Source of the DNA: Porodaedalea pini
Taxonomy: Eukaryota > Basidiomycota > Agaricomycetes > Hymenochaetales > Hymenochaetaceae
Reading direction: 5' to 3'
NCBI GenBank assembly: GCA_002794775.1
Contig: NBAY01000051.1
Coordinates: 186,001-250,000, forward strand
Length of the DNA: 64,000 bases
Below the pieces are notes generated by a model that ran no database searches, was not told where the DNA came from, and saw only the letters and a program-made list of their open reading frames with translations. Both the position numbers and the translations under genes were made by a program. This document shows positions 11,529 to 21,914 of the stretch, one piece after another (the stretch's first letter is position 1; every line of letters starts with the position of its first letter).

Positions 11529-13080
11529 AGCCTCGGTCACTATCATCTGCATACGCATACATGCACGCTCCTTAAACTTATATCGATACTTCATCCATTA
11601 TCCTTTTACTCTTTCTATACAAAAGTGATCTATTGTCCTAATGGATAATCTACCACTCCCATACTTTTCCCTCAACAGATCCTGCACTCTCCTTACAATG
11701 CTCTAGCCTTGATGCCATACTTGTATCTATAGCATGTTTAGTTTGAATATCAATAACTGTCGTCCCAGAACTTTTCGCGTCGTGAATGCCATAGCATGGT
11801 TAGACCGTCGACCGAGCAGAACTTGTTCAGTAAAGTGTGGAAAATTAGAGAACAATACAAAGAGGTAAGGGGCGTAACGACGTTCGAGCCACTGAAGCCG
11901 GAGTACGAGAGTTATTCAGTTTAGCGGGAAATAAAAATGCTGATGTGGAAAGCAATGCGAGAGAACAATGTTTGAAGTAGATACTCCGCCGCGCAAGATT
12001 AGAAACAACTTCCGCTAACACTCGATTCTATGAATTCTGCCGCGAGAAAAGAAAGGAACGAGGTCGGATGTGTTATCCGGACGGCAGGAAGATCTAGAGG
12101 GAGGAGAAACGACTCAATTCAACTTGGAAGACGATTCGGATACACTTCGGTGTCTCCTTCATCCCAGGCGATCACAGAGCATCTCTAGCGGACCGTCAGG
12201 AGGACCGGTGCGGGATTGAAGATTGTAGGCTACAGACGGCGAGCATATTTACTATCCGAAGCCAGGATCTGTTATCACAAGCTGATGAACGTGCTCGAAA
12301 GTTGCAGAACTGGAAGTTGGATCAATGGGTGGCCTTTGTGGATGAGTCACCTGGGACCCTCGTTTCATGGAACGAGCTAGAATGGGTACGAGAGTCTCGT
12401 TTCTCGGAGCAAAGATTCTTTTACGCTAGTGACTCGGTACGATTCGGAAGATGAGAAAGTCGACGAAGATATCAAAGTTCATCGAGAAGAACGACGGATA
12501 TTCGGATTCCAGTAAGGATAGAGCTCATTTTTTCTGTCCCCCAGATTCCAAACCATGTTTCCTGGTGAAAAAGACCAAGGTCCGAGCTGCACAGATGTCA
12601 ACTGACCTCTGAACACATTCATTTGCACTGAAGTTAAATGCAGCGAGAGGAAATGGAGAGACCCTTCTACCTCTTCCGAATCCGGTCCTGACCGTTAGTC
12701 GTAGCGTGGAAGTCAGTTGCCGGATGTGCAACTGAGGCCGTTTTCTTCAGTTGGCATCCTAGCTAAAGATGCGCAGTCCATGGCCAGAATGGTGCCGGTG
12801 CTGCTGCTATCTGCTGTCCACGTCGCTGCGGAGACATATCGGTAAACGACGAGCGTGATGTGCAGGTGAGATGGCGAATGGGAGGAGTGAAGGGGAGACC
12901 GTGCAAGATGCGTATCTGGAAATTGATGGAAGAGTCGGGGCACTCGCGATGACGTTTCATATGACAAGCTCCGTATATGCGCTCTTAATACAGACTGTCC
13001 TGTCCATTCTCCGCAAATCGATCTTGGTCTTTCACCACCATTACCACTCTCCTCTCCTAACCCGCCACACCTCAGTAACT
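11529..13080. other. Long intergenic region upstream of TPS1
   Basis: 1.55 kb without a supported gene on either strand. The last ~250 bp are the likely TPS1 promoter and leader, with an AGGGG stress-response-like core at ~12892 and a CT/CA-rich tract just before the ATG. The rest (11,700-12,700) shows purine-rich sequence and no conserved protein motif. Confidence 0.5.
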
Positions 13081-15004
13081 ATGAATGGCACCGGAGACAG
13101 CAAGCAGAAGCTCATCGTCGTCTCCAATCGTCTCCCCGTTACGATTAACAAGGACAGTGATGGCGAGTACCACTTCAAGATGTCCTCCGGCGGCCTCGTC
13201 TCCGCACTCTCGGGCTGCAAAAAGACGATGAAATTCACATGGATCGGCTGGCCGGGCTTCTTCATCCCTGTCAAGGACCGACCACTCGTTGACCGCCGGC
13301 TCATGGAGGAGTACTCTTGTCAAGCCGTCTACCTCGACGATGACATGGCGGACCGCCATTACAATGGTTTCTCCAACTCAATCTTGTGGCCCCTGTTCCA
13401 CTACCATCCTGGTGAGATGAACTTTGACGAAGAGAACTGGCTTGCGTACCGCCAGGCGAACCTCAAGTTCGCCGAGGCCGTCCGCTCTCAACTTAGCAGT
13501 GGCGACATGGTCTGGGTACAAGACTACCATCTCATGCTACTCCCGATGCTTCTCCGCAACATAATCGAGAACGTTGACAAGAAGGGCGGACTCACACGAA
13601 AAGAACTCAGTCGCATCACCGAGGGTATGGAGGCAGAACTCGGCACGCAGCACGAGTCGATTTCAAACGTCAAGATTGGCTTCTTCCTACACACGCCATT
13701 TCCCAGCAGTGAAATCTACCGGTGAGTCTCACTACAATCCCGTATGTGATTGATTGTCAGTATGACTAAATGACGTTCAGCATTCTACCTGTACGGCGAG
13801 AAATCCTTCTCGGTATCCTCTATTGTGACCTCATTGGTTTCCACACCTACGACTATGCGCGCCATTTCCTTTCCTCTTGTACACGTATCCTTGGTCTGCC
13901 AACGATGCCTAACGGTGTCGAATTCGAGGGCCGTTTGGCACACGTTGGCACGTTCCCCATAGGTATCGACCCGAACTCGTTCCTCGACAACCTCGAGAAG
14001 GACTCTGTCAAACGACGCATTGCCGAACTCGAGCAGCGTTTTGGCGGCGTCAAGGTCATTGTAGGTGTTGATCGTCTCGACTACATCAAGGGTGTACCTC
14101 AGAAAATGCACGCGCTCGAGCTGTTCCTTACGCAACACCCGGAATGGATTGGAAAGGTATGCAGCTTCTTGAATTTGCACTTCCTGGGCTGACAGCGTTT
14201 TGAAGGTTGTCCTAGTCCAGCTCGCCGTCCCTTCACGACAGGATGTCGAAGAGTATCAAAATCTCCGCTCAACAGTGAACGAGCTCGTCGGCCGCATCAA
14301 CGGGCGCTTTGGTACTGTAGAGTTTATGCCCATCCACTTCATGCATAAGAGCTTGCCGTTCGACGAGCTCTGCGCACTCTATGCGCTGAGTGATGTGTGT
14401 CTCGTGAGCAGCACGCGTGACGGCATGAACCTGGTGTCGTACGAGTACATCGCGTGTCAGCAGGCGCGTCAGGGCGTGATGATACTTTCTGAATTCGCCG
14501 GGGCTGCGCAGAGTCTTAACGGCTCGATTGTTGTCAACCCGTGGGACCCACAGGAGGTCGCAGACGCGATCTACGAGGCGGTCACTATGGATGCTGATAC
14601 GCGTGCGGAGAACCAGCGCAAACTCTTCAAGGTAAGCCCATCCTTCATCTAATTTCGTTAGTATGTCCGAAAGCATTAAATACTCGGTTACAGTACATCA
14701 GCAAGTACTCCGCCTCGTTCTGGGGGAACTCTTTCGTCGGTGAAATGACGAAGATCCACGCAGGCGAGACCGCGAAGCTCTCCGTTCCCGCACAGGAAGA
14801 GGCGCGCAAGGCCGATGTTGTAGGCCGGAATGCGATCGTGAAGGACCACGGCGTGAACGGGATTAGCACGCCGAAAGGGACGAGCGTGAACGGCGTGAAC
14901 GGGGTATTCGGCAAGGCGGTCGAGTCTTCGAAGGAGGTCGCGAAGGAGTCGCGAAGGAGGCGCTCAAGCAGGGCGAGCCGCAGGTCGCTGTGGAGACATC
15001 ATAG
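13081..15004 (+). CDS. TPS1: Alpha,alpha-trehalose-phosphate synthase (UDP-forming)
   Basis: Makes trehalose-6-phosphate from UDP-glucose and glucose-6-phosphate in the cytosol (glycosyltransferase family 20). Introns 13722-13780, 14157-14205 and 14632-14693 give continuous homology. Landmarks: LIVVSNRLPVT at the N-terminus, SSGGLVSAL, TWIGWPG, WVQDYHLMLLPMLLR, GFFLHTPFPSSEIYR, GVDRLDYIKGVPQK, VVLVQLAVPSR, STRDGMNLVSYEYIACQ and LSEFAGAAQSL. The start at 13081 gives the usual short N-terminus; the upstream frame is not conserved. Oddity: in the C-terminal tail (~14948) the frame that fits a repeated EVAKE motif shifts by one base. As written, the original frame runs on to 15260 with basic, non-conserved sequence; with one extra G it would end at TAG 15002-15004. 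The catalytic core is unaffected. Confidence 0.95.
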
Positions 15005-15615
15005 TCGCGATGTCGGCTTCCTTCCCTCTTCCTCTAAACGGATACTGCAGCGATCCACAAGACACGAATTCGCATTGCATCGCATCTCTCAGTCGTATCG
15101 CAATCCGCGCGAAGTCCCTTTTCTGAGGCATTCATCCGATCTTATCCTGTTCTCCCTTAGACAAGTCGCATTCTGCGCACACCCGGGATCCCCATCTGCT
15201 TCTTTAAATCTCCACTCGCTTTCTCGTTCTCTGTCTCTTGCTTTCGTTATGGTTTTATAGCTATTTCATCCTGTTTTCGCCCGTTCTTGGATCCGGCGGT
15301 GGGAGAGTTCCGTTCTTGCATGAGTACATACCCGATTTGCAAATCAAACCAATCGAACGACATGTATTCCTGTACCATGCATACATGTATATAGTACTGA
15401 AACGACTACATAGTGGGACGAATAGAATTCTAATGTGCTTAACTCTAAAATGTCATGTAGTTCCGGGTGCTAATCCGTCCGTCACGTATGCCTGTTCAAG
15501 AATCTACGTTTCGTCAAGTCCGATCTCAGAGATGATACAAGTACAAATGCGATTATTTTTTACAACGTGAAAGTGGGAGTGGCATATTCACATCTATTTC
15601 TGATATGCATTTCCA
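15005..15615. other. Intergenic, TPS1 3' flank
   Basis: Holds the TPS1 3' UTR, or the tail end of the shifted frame to 15260, and the 3' flank of the convergent gene ending at 15616. Nothing else is supported. Confidence 0.5.
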
Positions 15616-16536
15616 TTATTCAGAGTCAGAGTCCGGTTCCGATTCGTGATCCTCCGAGTCATGCCAGGAAGCGATAGGATGCAGCTCGGAGAACTCGCGC
15701 GTCAAAGCAACATCGACGAGGAAGCAGCTATCACACTCGCACGGAGCATGCTCTTCAGTGTCGTAGGGGCTAGTGCCGATCGTCTGCGAGCTGCCGGAAG
15801 AGACACTCGAGAAGGGAGCACGCAGGAAATCGCCGAAGAGAGAGACTTGCCTTTCGGTATACGTGAGGTGCGGAGCTAGCTCCGACTCTGGCTCATCATC
15901 AAGAACGCACGAGACCGACTCTGAGCCAACATCTTCTTCGTCACTGCTGGAGAGGTCGAGGAAGCTCTGGGGTCGCTCAAAGTGGATAGGAAATGAGCGG
16001 CGCCGCATTTGCACGGCTGAGCGAGATGGAGCAAAGGCATCTCGGGTTGCAGTCTGGTCCAGTGGCCCCATCGCATAGGAATAACCTTCCGTGCCCGAAA
16101 GTTGGCGTATTGGAACGTGGATACCGAGTTCGACAAGGGGAGGGAGGGGAATACGTATACCGCCGTTGCGAGTGGTTCTATGATCCTCTTCGGAGTCGCT
16201 GTCGGAAGACACAGACGTAGGAGGCGATTCAGCGCGCTCTTCGCGCAACTCCAATGCGCCGTAAAATTGTGAAGAGAAGGGGTCCGAGTCTGTATCTTCC
16301 GCAGCGGAGGATGGTGAAGAAGAAGGGCTCGAGTCATCGTTGAGGCGGGTCGAGCGATTTTGTTCGTTGGGGCTGCACAGGCTCGCACACTCGCGTCGAC
16401 TTTCCTCCAGGGCCGCTATTAGATCCTTGTAGGACATGATCTCTGTAACTTCAGACCGGCTAAGCCGCGAAGGCGTGAGTTCGAGTCTCCCTACTGAGCG
16501 TCTGAGGAGCAGATCTTCTGAGTGTCTCGAAGCCAT
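15616..16536 (-). CDS. Acidic Ser-rich hypothetical protein
   Basis: A single 306-residue frame with ATG at 16536. It is rich in Ser, Asp and Glu throughout, with repeated SDSDSEED-type clusters, and is likely largely disordered. The N-terminal ~50 residues are more ordered, with a short amphipathic helix (SYKDLIAALEESRRECASL). No known domain, membrane segment or catalytic motif. Convergent with TPS1. The clean 921-nt frame and acidic amino-acid bias support coding; the function is unknown. Confidence 0.6.
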   Translation of the reverse strand: MASRHSEDLLLRRSVGRLELTPSRLSRSEVTEIMSYKDLIAALEESRRECASLCSPNEQNRSTRLNDDSSPSSSPSSAAEDTDSDPFSSQFYGALELREERAESPPTSVSSDSDSEEDHRTTRNGGIRIPLPPLVELGIHVPIRQLSGTEGYSYAMGPLDQTATRDAFAPSRSAVQMRRRSFPIHFERPQSFLDLSSSDEEDVGSESVSCVLDDEPESELAPHLTYTERQVSLFGDFLRAPFSSVSSGSSQTIGTSPYDTEEHAPCECDSCFLVDVALTREFSELHPIASWHDSEDHESEPDSDSE

Positions 16537-17643
16537 TCCTTCAAAGGTTCAACGAACGGAAAGCTAAAGATGGAAACTTAGAAAGCGAAAATTAGCTCTT
16601 GAGTAGGAAATATATAGAAGTGAAGAGCATACGTGTGAGAGAATGATAGAACTCGTGAACACGGAGGGAGCTTAGAGCCCGTACCATCGGGTAAAGCATA
16701 GTGACAGGTTTTTATACACCCAGTTCGCCAGCCACAGCTTGAAGGCCCATGAAGATCTAAGCGAATTTGTGCCACAAACACGAGCAAGTTCAGAAGCAGA
16801 GATATCCGAGTCCTCGAAAGGAAGTGAACACAATGAAAGGCCCGAAATCACGGCCACATCAATCAACTTGAATGGTTACGATTGAACTTGAACGCCCTAC
16901 ATAACGCTGTTGCTGGGTTACAGAACGTCCGGGTCAATTCGATCCAGTGGTAGCGAGACACTAAGGCCAGAGCAGCAAGCGGAGTAATTTGAACTTGAAT
17001 AAGTTGAATTACTGCAGTGCAAGGTAGGATAACTCGCGAGTGTCACGCATCACATGATCTAGTGTAACATGTGAATGAAAATAACGCTCTACCCACCGTC
17101 GTCAGCTAGGCAACCGTAACTCGTAACGCGGGTTGGTAGCTAACTTGGCCCCGTGTAACGCGTAACGGGAGAGCGGTTGCTTCACCAAGACCTGCGTTAC
17201 ATAATTTCTTTTTTTGGAATATAGTGAAATCGGGAAAATTTGATTAAAGAAAAACTCTTTTGCAACTCGTATCCGGCGGATCCAGAGGTAAGTCATATGC
17301 ATCCTTCAGGTGATGTAGAAGTGTTCCAAGGTGTCAGATCCGATTAACTAATTCGGCTGGTGCCCGAGGCTCCTTTTTCCCTGTTTTTTTCTTCGTGTAG
17401 AGTGCCAGAGACAACTTGCAAAGCACAAAGAAATGAGAGCTCTCTGTCAAAAATTTCATACTGCAGGTACCAACCTTCAGGGCTCACTAGTACTAGTACT
17501 AGTGTCAATATTAATACTAATATCTTTCGACCTCTCGATCTGTTTGCTTCACATGTCACACACACTTAAGCACTCTGGTTGCCTAATTTGGGGCCTGTAG
17601 GTCGATTGCTTCAAATGCTCCGGCGCCGGTTGCCTAACTACTG
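16537..17643. other. Intergenic, low-complexity
   Basis: 1.1 kb with no gene support. Contains repeated ttgaacttgaa motifs (~16870-17010) and a short tandem actagt repeat (~17486-17503). The MITE begins at its right end. Confidence 0.5.
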
Positions 17644-17645
17644 TA

Positions 17646-18383
17646 CAGTCCCCTGACAAAAGTTTTTGCGCGTCCTGATTTTCATGTTTTTTGCAAATTT
17701 CACCGCAAATGTTTTACCGCTGCCCTTGAAAAAATTCAAGCATACTTTTTTACATGATAATTAATGTTTATGCAAAATTTGAAGCAGATACATTGAGAGG
17801 TAAGCTGGGAATGAGATTTTGGGGGGTCTGGTTGCACAAAAATGGTGCTTTTTCAGCACACTTTGGCTCATATAAATACAGAGAAATAAATTCAGGATCT
17901 GAAAAAATTCTGCCTTGTAGATTTTAAAGGTATTTACTCATTGTGAATTTATAGGATTTTTCCAGGCTCTCTGTAAAGTGAAGCAGTGCATGCAAGTTTG
18001 GTGAAGCAAAAATCTTGAAATTTCAGTCTGGGAGGCCCGAGTACACATACAAATTTGGGTGCAATTTTCATTACTCTTTGGCTCATATAAATTCAACAAA
18101 ATGGAGCTATAATATGAAACTTTGCAGACATATATATCTGTATAGTATCTACTTAGTATGAATTTATGGGATTTTTTGGAGGCCTGGGAAATGCATATAA
18201 GCATAAAAGGGAAAACAATGAATAGGTCATTGCCAGCTCAAATCTTCATATTTCTCCTTCAAATCTTGTATATACATTACTTATAATGTATAAAATATGC
18301 CTGAATTTTTTCGAGGGCATGAGTTGAAATTTGAGTATAATTTCAATGAAAAGTCAGGTGCAAAAACTTTTGTCAGGGGACTG
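17646..18383. mobile_element. Tc1/mariner-type non-autonomous element (MITE)
   Basis: Perfect 24-bp terminal inverted repeats (CAGTCCCCTGACAAAAGTTT plus TTGC) at 17646-17669 and 18360-18383, with weaker similarity extending further inward. The element is flanked by TA on both sides (17644-17645 and 18384-18385), the target-site duplication of Tc1/mariner transposons, whose ends often begin CAGT. Length is 738 bp and the interior is AT-rich with no transposase frame, so it needs a transposase in trans. Two interior copies of a ttggctcatataaat motif (~17864 and ~18077) suggest an internal duplication. The two 24-bp ends are identical, so the insertion may be fairly recent. Confidence 0.92.
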
Positions 18384-18503
18384 TACACCTGCCCACAGTA
18401 ATCGGGGGCTATATCGCTCACTACAGCCTCGCATTGATTTCGAAACGTAGGATCTGATGTTGTCGGATATGGCCCATATGGGCGCTCACGGTGCTTCAGA
18501 GAG

Positions 18504-21279
18504 TTGATGGCGACGAGGTTGTTTATGACTGCTATGGATCGCTTCAAGAAACCTTCAAAGCTCGTGCTGGGGAACTCCGATGCAAATGGCTACTGTTCTC
18601 TAGCGTCAAACGGGGATGCAAGTCGAAAAGAAACTTTGCAAGCTGTACTCGCAAATGCACGCAACGCGCTAGACATTGCCAAGGAACTCGCACCGCTTAT
18701 TCCAGTCCCGTTCCTCTCGTCGTTGTTTGCGTCAGCGAAAGTCATCGTTGACGCTTCTAATGTACGTTCACTTCCTACTTGTTGTTACTCGCTTTTCCTT
18801 GACTTACAATTTCTGGCATCAGCAAGTACTGCAGAATAAGCTCGGATGCGCCGAACTTTCTGGGCGTGTCGCTTCAATCGTGAAAGAAGTTCGCAAAGAA
18901 ATTAGAGGGAAGGAAGAGCTGGTCGATGACTCACTGAAAATGGCTCTACAGCAACTCAATGAGTACGCTACTTCCTTTGATATCATATGGCAAGTACCTT
19001 CGGCTCTAAAAGATTCGAAAGTGATTTTGCAGAAATACGAGATTTCATGTTGAAGGTAGTTAGTAGGGGTACATTTTCACGAATCCTTCATCGTGAAGAT
19101 ATCTCCGGATGCATTCAGGAGCTTAGCGTCAAAGTAAACGATTCAATGCAAACCTTCTAGTCAACTTCGAGCACACGTCTCGAGATAAAGCTCGAAAAAG
19201 TCAGTCGGGACGTTTCGAGTATCGATGGATTGGCTATAATGGATGGACGCTCTCGTGCGGAGCGTAAGTGGGATGGGCAGGTGCGTGAGGTCTTCTTCGT
19301 GACCAAGCTCGAATCTTAATTTTTTTTGAAGTCAGTTCCGTGTATATCGCCTCGGTGAATTATACGAGGGCCAGCTCATCTCGTCTGAGCAACGTATGCT
19401 GTATACATCATCCACAGACATGACAAAAGGGGATGTCGTTGAAGAGACACTCGTGTCCGCATCTGTAGAAGGTCGTGTAGTTGCGATGAAGAAGTTTCGA
19501 GGGCCGAACTACGTAAGTTGCGCAATTTTAGCTATTCTTGGGGATGGACTGAGCATCATGCGAAGGTCTTTAACAGTACTTTGGATGCGCTGAAGCGAGA
19601 TCGGTAAAACAGAAAGAACGTCCCACGTAGGAGTCAATTGACTCATCATCATCTTTTCACATCCTTCTGCAGACACGTCAATGTTGTACAGCTAGAGGGT
19701 TACTCGGATGAAGACACAGACGTCCGTTTTTTTGTCTTCAAAGGACGTGAGTAGCATGCGTTTATGATCTCGTCGTTGATTTTACTGAACCGGACAGAGC
19801 TGCGGCGCTTTGGAGACCACATGTCGACGAAGACTTCACCGGACGAGAGGTACAATCTCTATATTCGAGGGGCAAGTCGATACACGTCTCATCGTTCTAA
19901 TGAATTGCTAATTTAACGGATGACAGGTGATGTCAATGTTAAGCGGACATTATCACCTGTTTTCGCAAGGTCTTCTTTGGCTTGGCCGGGTTCGTAATTG
20001 TTTGTCTCCTAGCTTCTACGATTTGACCATGGCCACAGTTAGAGGATGTTATGGTTGAAGAAAACTCAGGCATGGTTCTTTTAGGCGCGCAGGACGACTT
20101 TGTTCATCATAATTTGGAAATCACATCCGGAGATGATCAGACAACTGCGAACCAGAGCTCGCCTCTGGTACGATTGATGGAAGTATGTTAACATCCGCAC
20201 CGTCATCATCTCACTCCTAATGAACCAAAACAGAGCTTACCATCCCTTGTTCGTGACTGGAATCTGATGCGCGATATGGCTGCATATTTTTCTAATGGTT
20301 ACTATCCCGTTCTATACGAACCAGATAAAGACCCGGCTCGACAACAGTATATCAACTCTGTTACCTATCTTGACTCTAGCTATGGGTTGACTGCAGACGA
20401 ACGAGCGCTTCTTGTAGTGCGCAACGTCCTAGTGGAGCGCATAAACACGGATGGTTACTGGTATAGCACCAGTCGTTGCTCGTCCCGTAGCATAGGCACT
20501 GTCGGCACTGTCGTCGTCTTCGTCTTCGAATCGGGCTTGTCGTACGGTGAGAACGCGAGGGATTATACGGCCATCGATTCCATGCCAGAGTGCGATTCTG
20601 ACGTTGTGATATGGGATGAAAGAAAAGAGGATGGGCTTGAGTAAGCAAACCGAAGAAAAGAATTTGCATCAAATGATCGAAACAAAATCATTTACAGCAG
20701 GATACTCTCTTTGAAGAGCGAGCAGCAGTATGTGAGCGAGGCGAAAGCGGAAATGGAAGACGTTGTAGCTTGGTCCCTTCTTGTGAAATACGGTCCTGCG
20801 ATTGCCCGAGAGCATGGAGTGAAGCTGAAAGACCTGGGTATCCGTATGCCTTCCCGTTTTCGTAGTCTTTTTGACTTCCTGTTTAGCGCGCAAAATCATT
20901 CATAGAGACATGGGAAAACTACACCACAATGGTGCAGTTCAAACGCGCTGCGGGATCGCGACTGCCTTCTGCAAATCTCACGTCTGAGCCGGACGGCTCT
21001 GGAGTGCCGACTATGACGTTTCATTTTCGCTGCGACCCAAAAAGTGGATTCTACAAAGAACCGTGGGGTTATTTCCTCTTCGACGAGAGCCCCTTACCGG
21101 AAGACTGCCAGTGTCCTCTACCCATGGAGCCTGCCGAAGGAGTCTGGGCCGGCTTCTCTCGAACCGGGAACGACTCTGAGAAAGATGAGGAGTGTGAGGA
21201 AATCGGTGACCCCGAAGACAAATGTCAGGGTCTCGAATACAGGAGTACGCTTGATGGCATTCACGGGGTTACTAAGTAA
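18504..21279 (+). CDS. MLKL-like four-helix / pseudokinase protein, multi-exon
   Basis: The exact exon chain is partly uncertain. An N-terminal helical domain (LIPVPFLSSLFASAKVIVDASN, then SGRVASIVKEVRKEIRGKEE) matches the MLKL/HeLo-like four-helix domain common in Agaricomycete proteins. An IRDFMLKVVSRGTFSRIL linker follows, then a kinase-like part: a β3-like Lys in GRVVAMKKFRG, then HVNVVQLEGYSDEDTD. I see no HRD or DFG motif in later exons, so it is probably a pseudokinase. Distal exons (20267-20644, 20700-20835, 20905-21279) encode an Asp/Glu-rich C-terminal part with Cys pairs; the intron at ~20836-20904 restores phase (KDL-E-TWENYTT). Anomaly: an in-frame TAG (~19158) where Gln would fit. 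A role in cell death or allorecognition is inference from architecture only. Confidence 0.5.
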
Positions 21280-21914
21280 GTTCACGTCCTCTGGAACTCT
21301 GTTTTCTCACTTGCAGAACTCTGCTTATGATATTCTTATTCAAACTATTCCGCTTAATATTGGAATTAAAATGCATGCAGACAGCGCTCATGTGCGACGT
21401 ACGTCATGCTGCATGCTGACAAGGCGGATATGCTCGAGTGAGCGCACAGCCTCTCGTTCTCGCCCACGCGTATCGAGTACCGGCAGAAAGCCTTATATGC
21501 GTAGTGGTCATTTTGTTGAGCTTTCCTTTTCCTTCTTCTACGACTTGAAGGTTCCTTTGTTACCTGTTGCACCGTTGGAAGACCCTATGTTTTCAACTGT
21601 GCTACTGACATCGTTCTCTGTAGATAATTCAATGATGATCATGTACTCCTTTTCTATTGCTCTACGGAACGCCTTCGAACTATACTATAATACAAAACAA
21701 GCGGTTGGAAATAGATCCTCATATTGAATTCCAAATGGGTACAGGAAATAAAAAACTGTGAAAATCAGAAAAGTTGAACAAATCGAGCGGATCGTTTCAG
21801 TTAACGGTAGGCATACAGAAAGTTTGTAACAGCAGAGATATATTCAAATCATGTCAGCCCCTTTCCTCCCGCTCCCCCACATATCTTCAAGGGCACATAT
21901 TGATAGTTGATGCC
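21280..21914. other. Intergenic / possible extra 3' exon
   Basis: 635 bp between convergent genes. The upstream gene ends GVTK-TAA, but this overlaps a good GTAAGT donor (~21277), so a further exon in 21,300-21,730 is possible. I see no conserved motif to decide. Confidence 0.35.

Noticed and set aside
12871..13080. N-terminal extension of trehalose-phosphate synthase from an upstream ATG
   Set aside because: The sequence is not like the family; ATG 13081 gives the usual short N-terminus directly before LIVVSNRLP.
16437..16515. T-loop-like string gagttcgagtctcc suggesting a tRNA
   Set aside because: No matching acceptor or D-arm pairing and it lies inside a good minus-strand coding frame.
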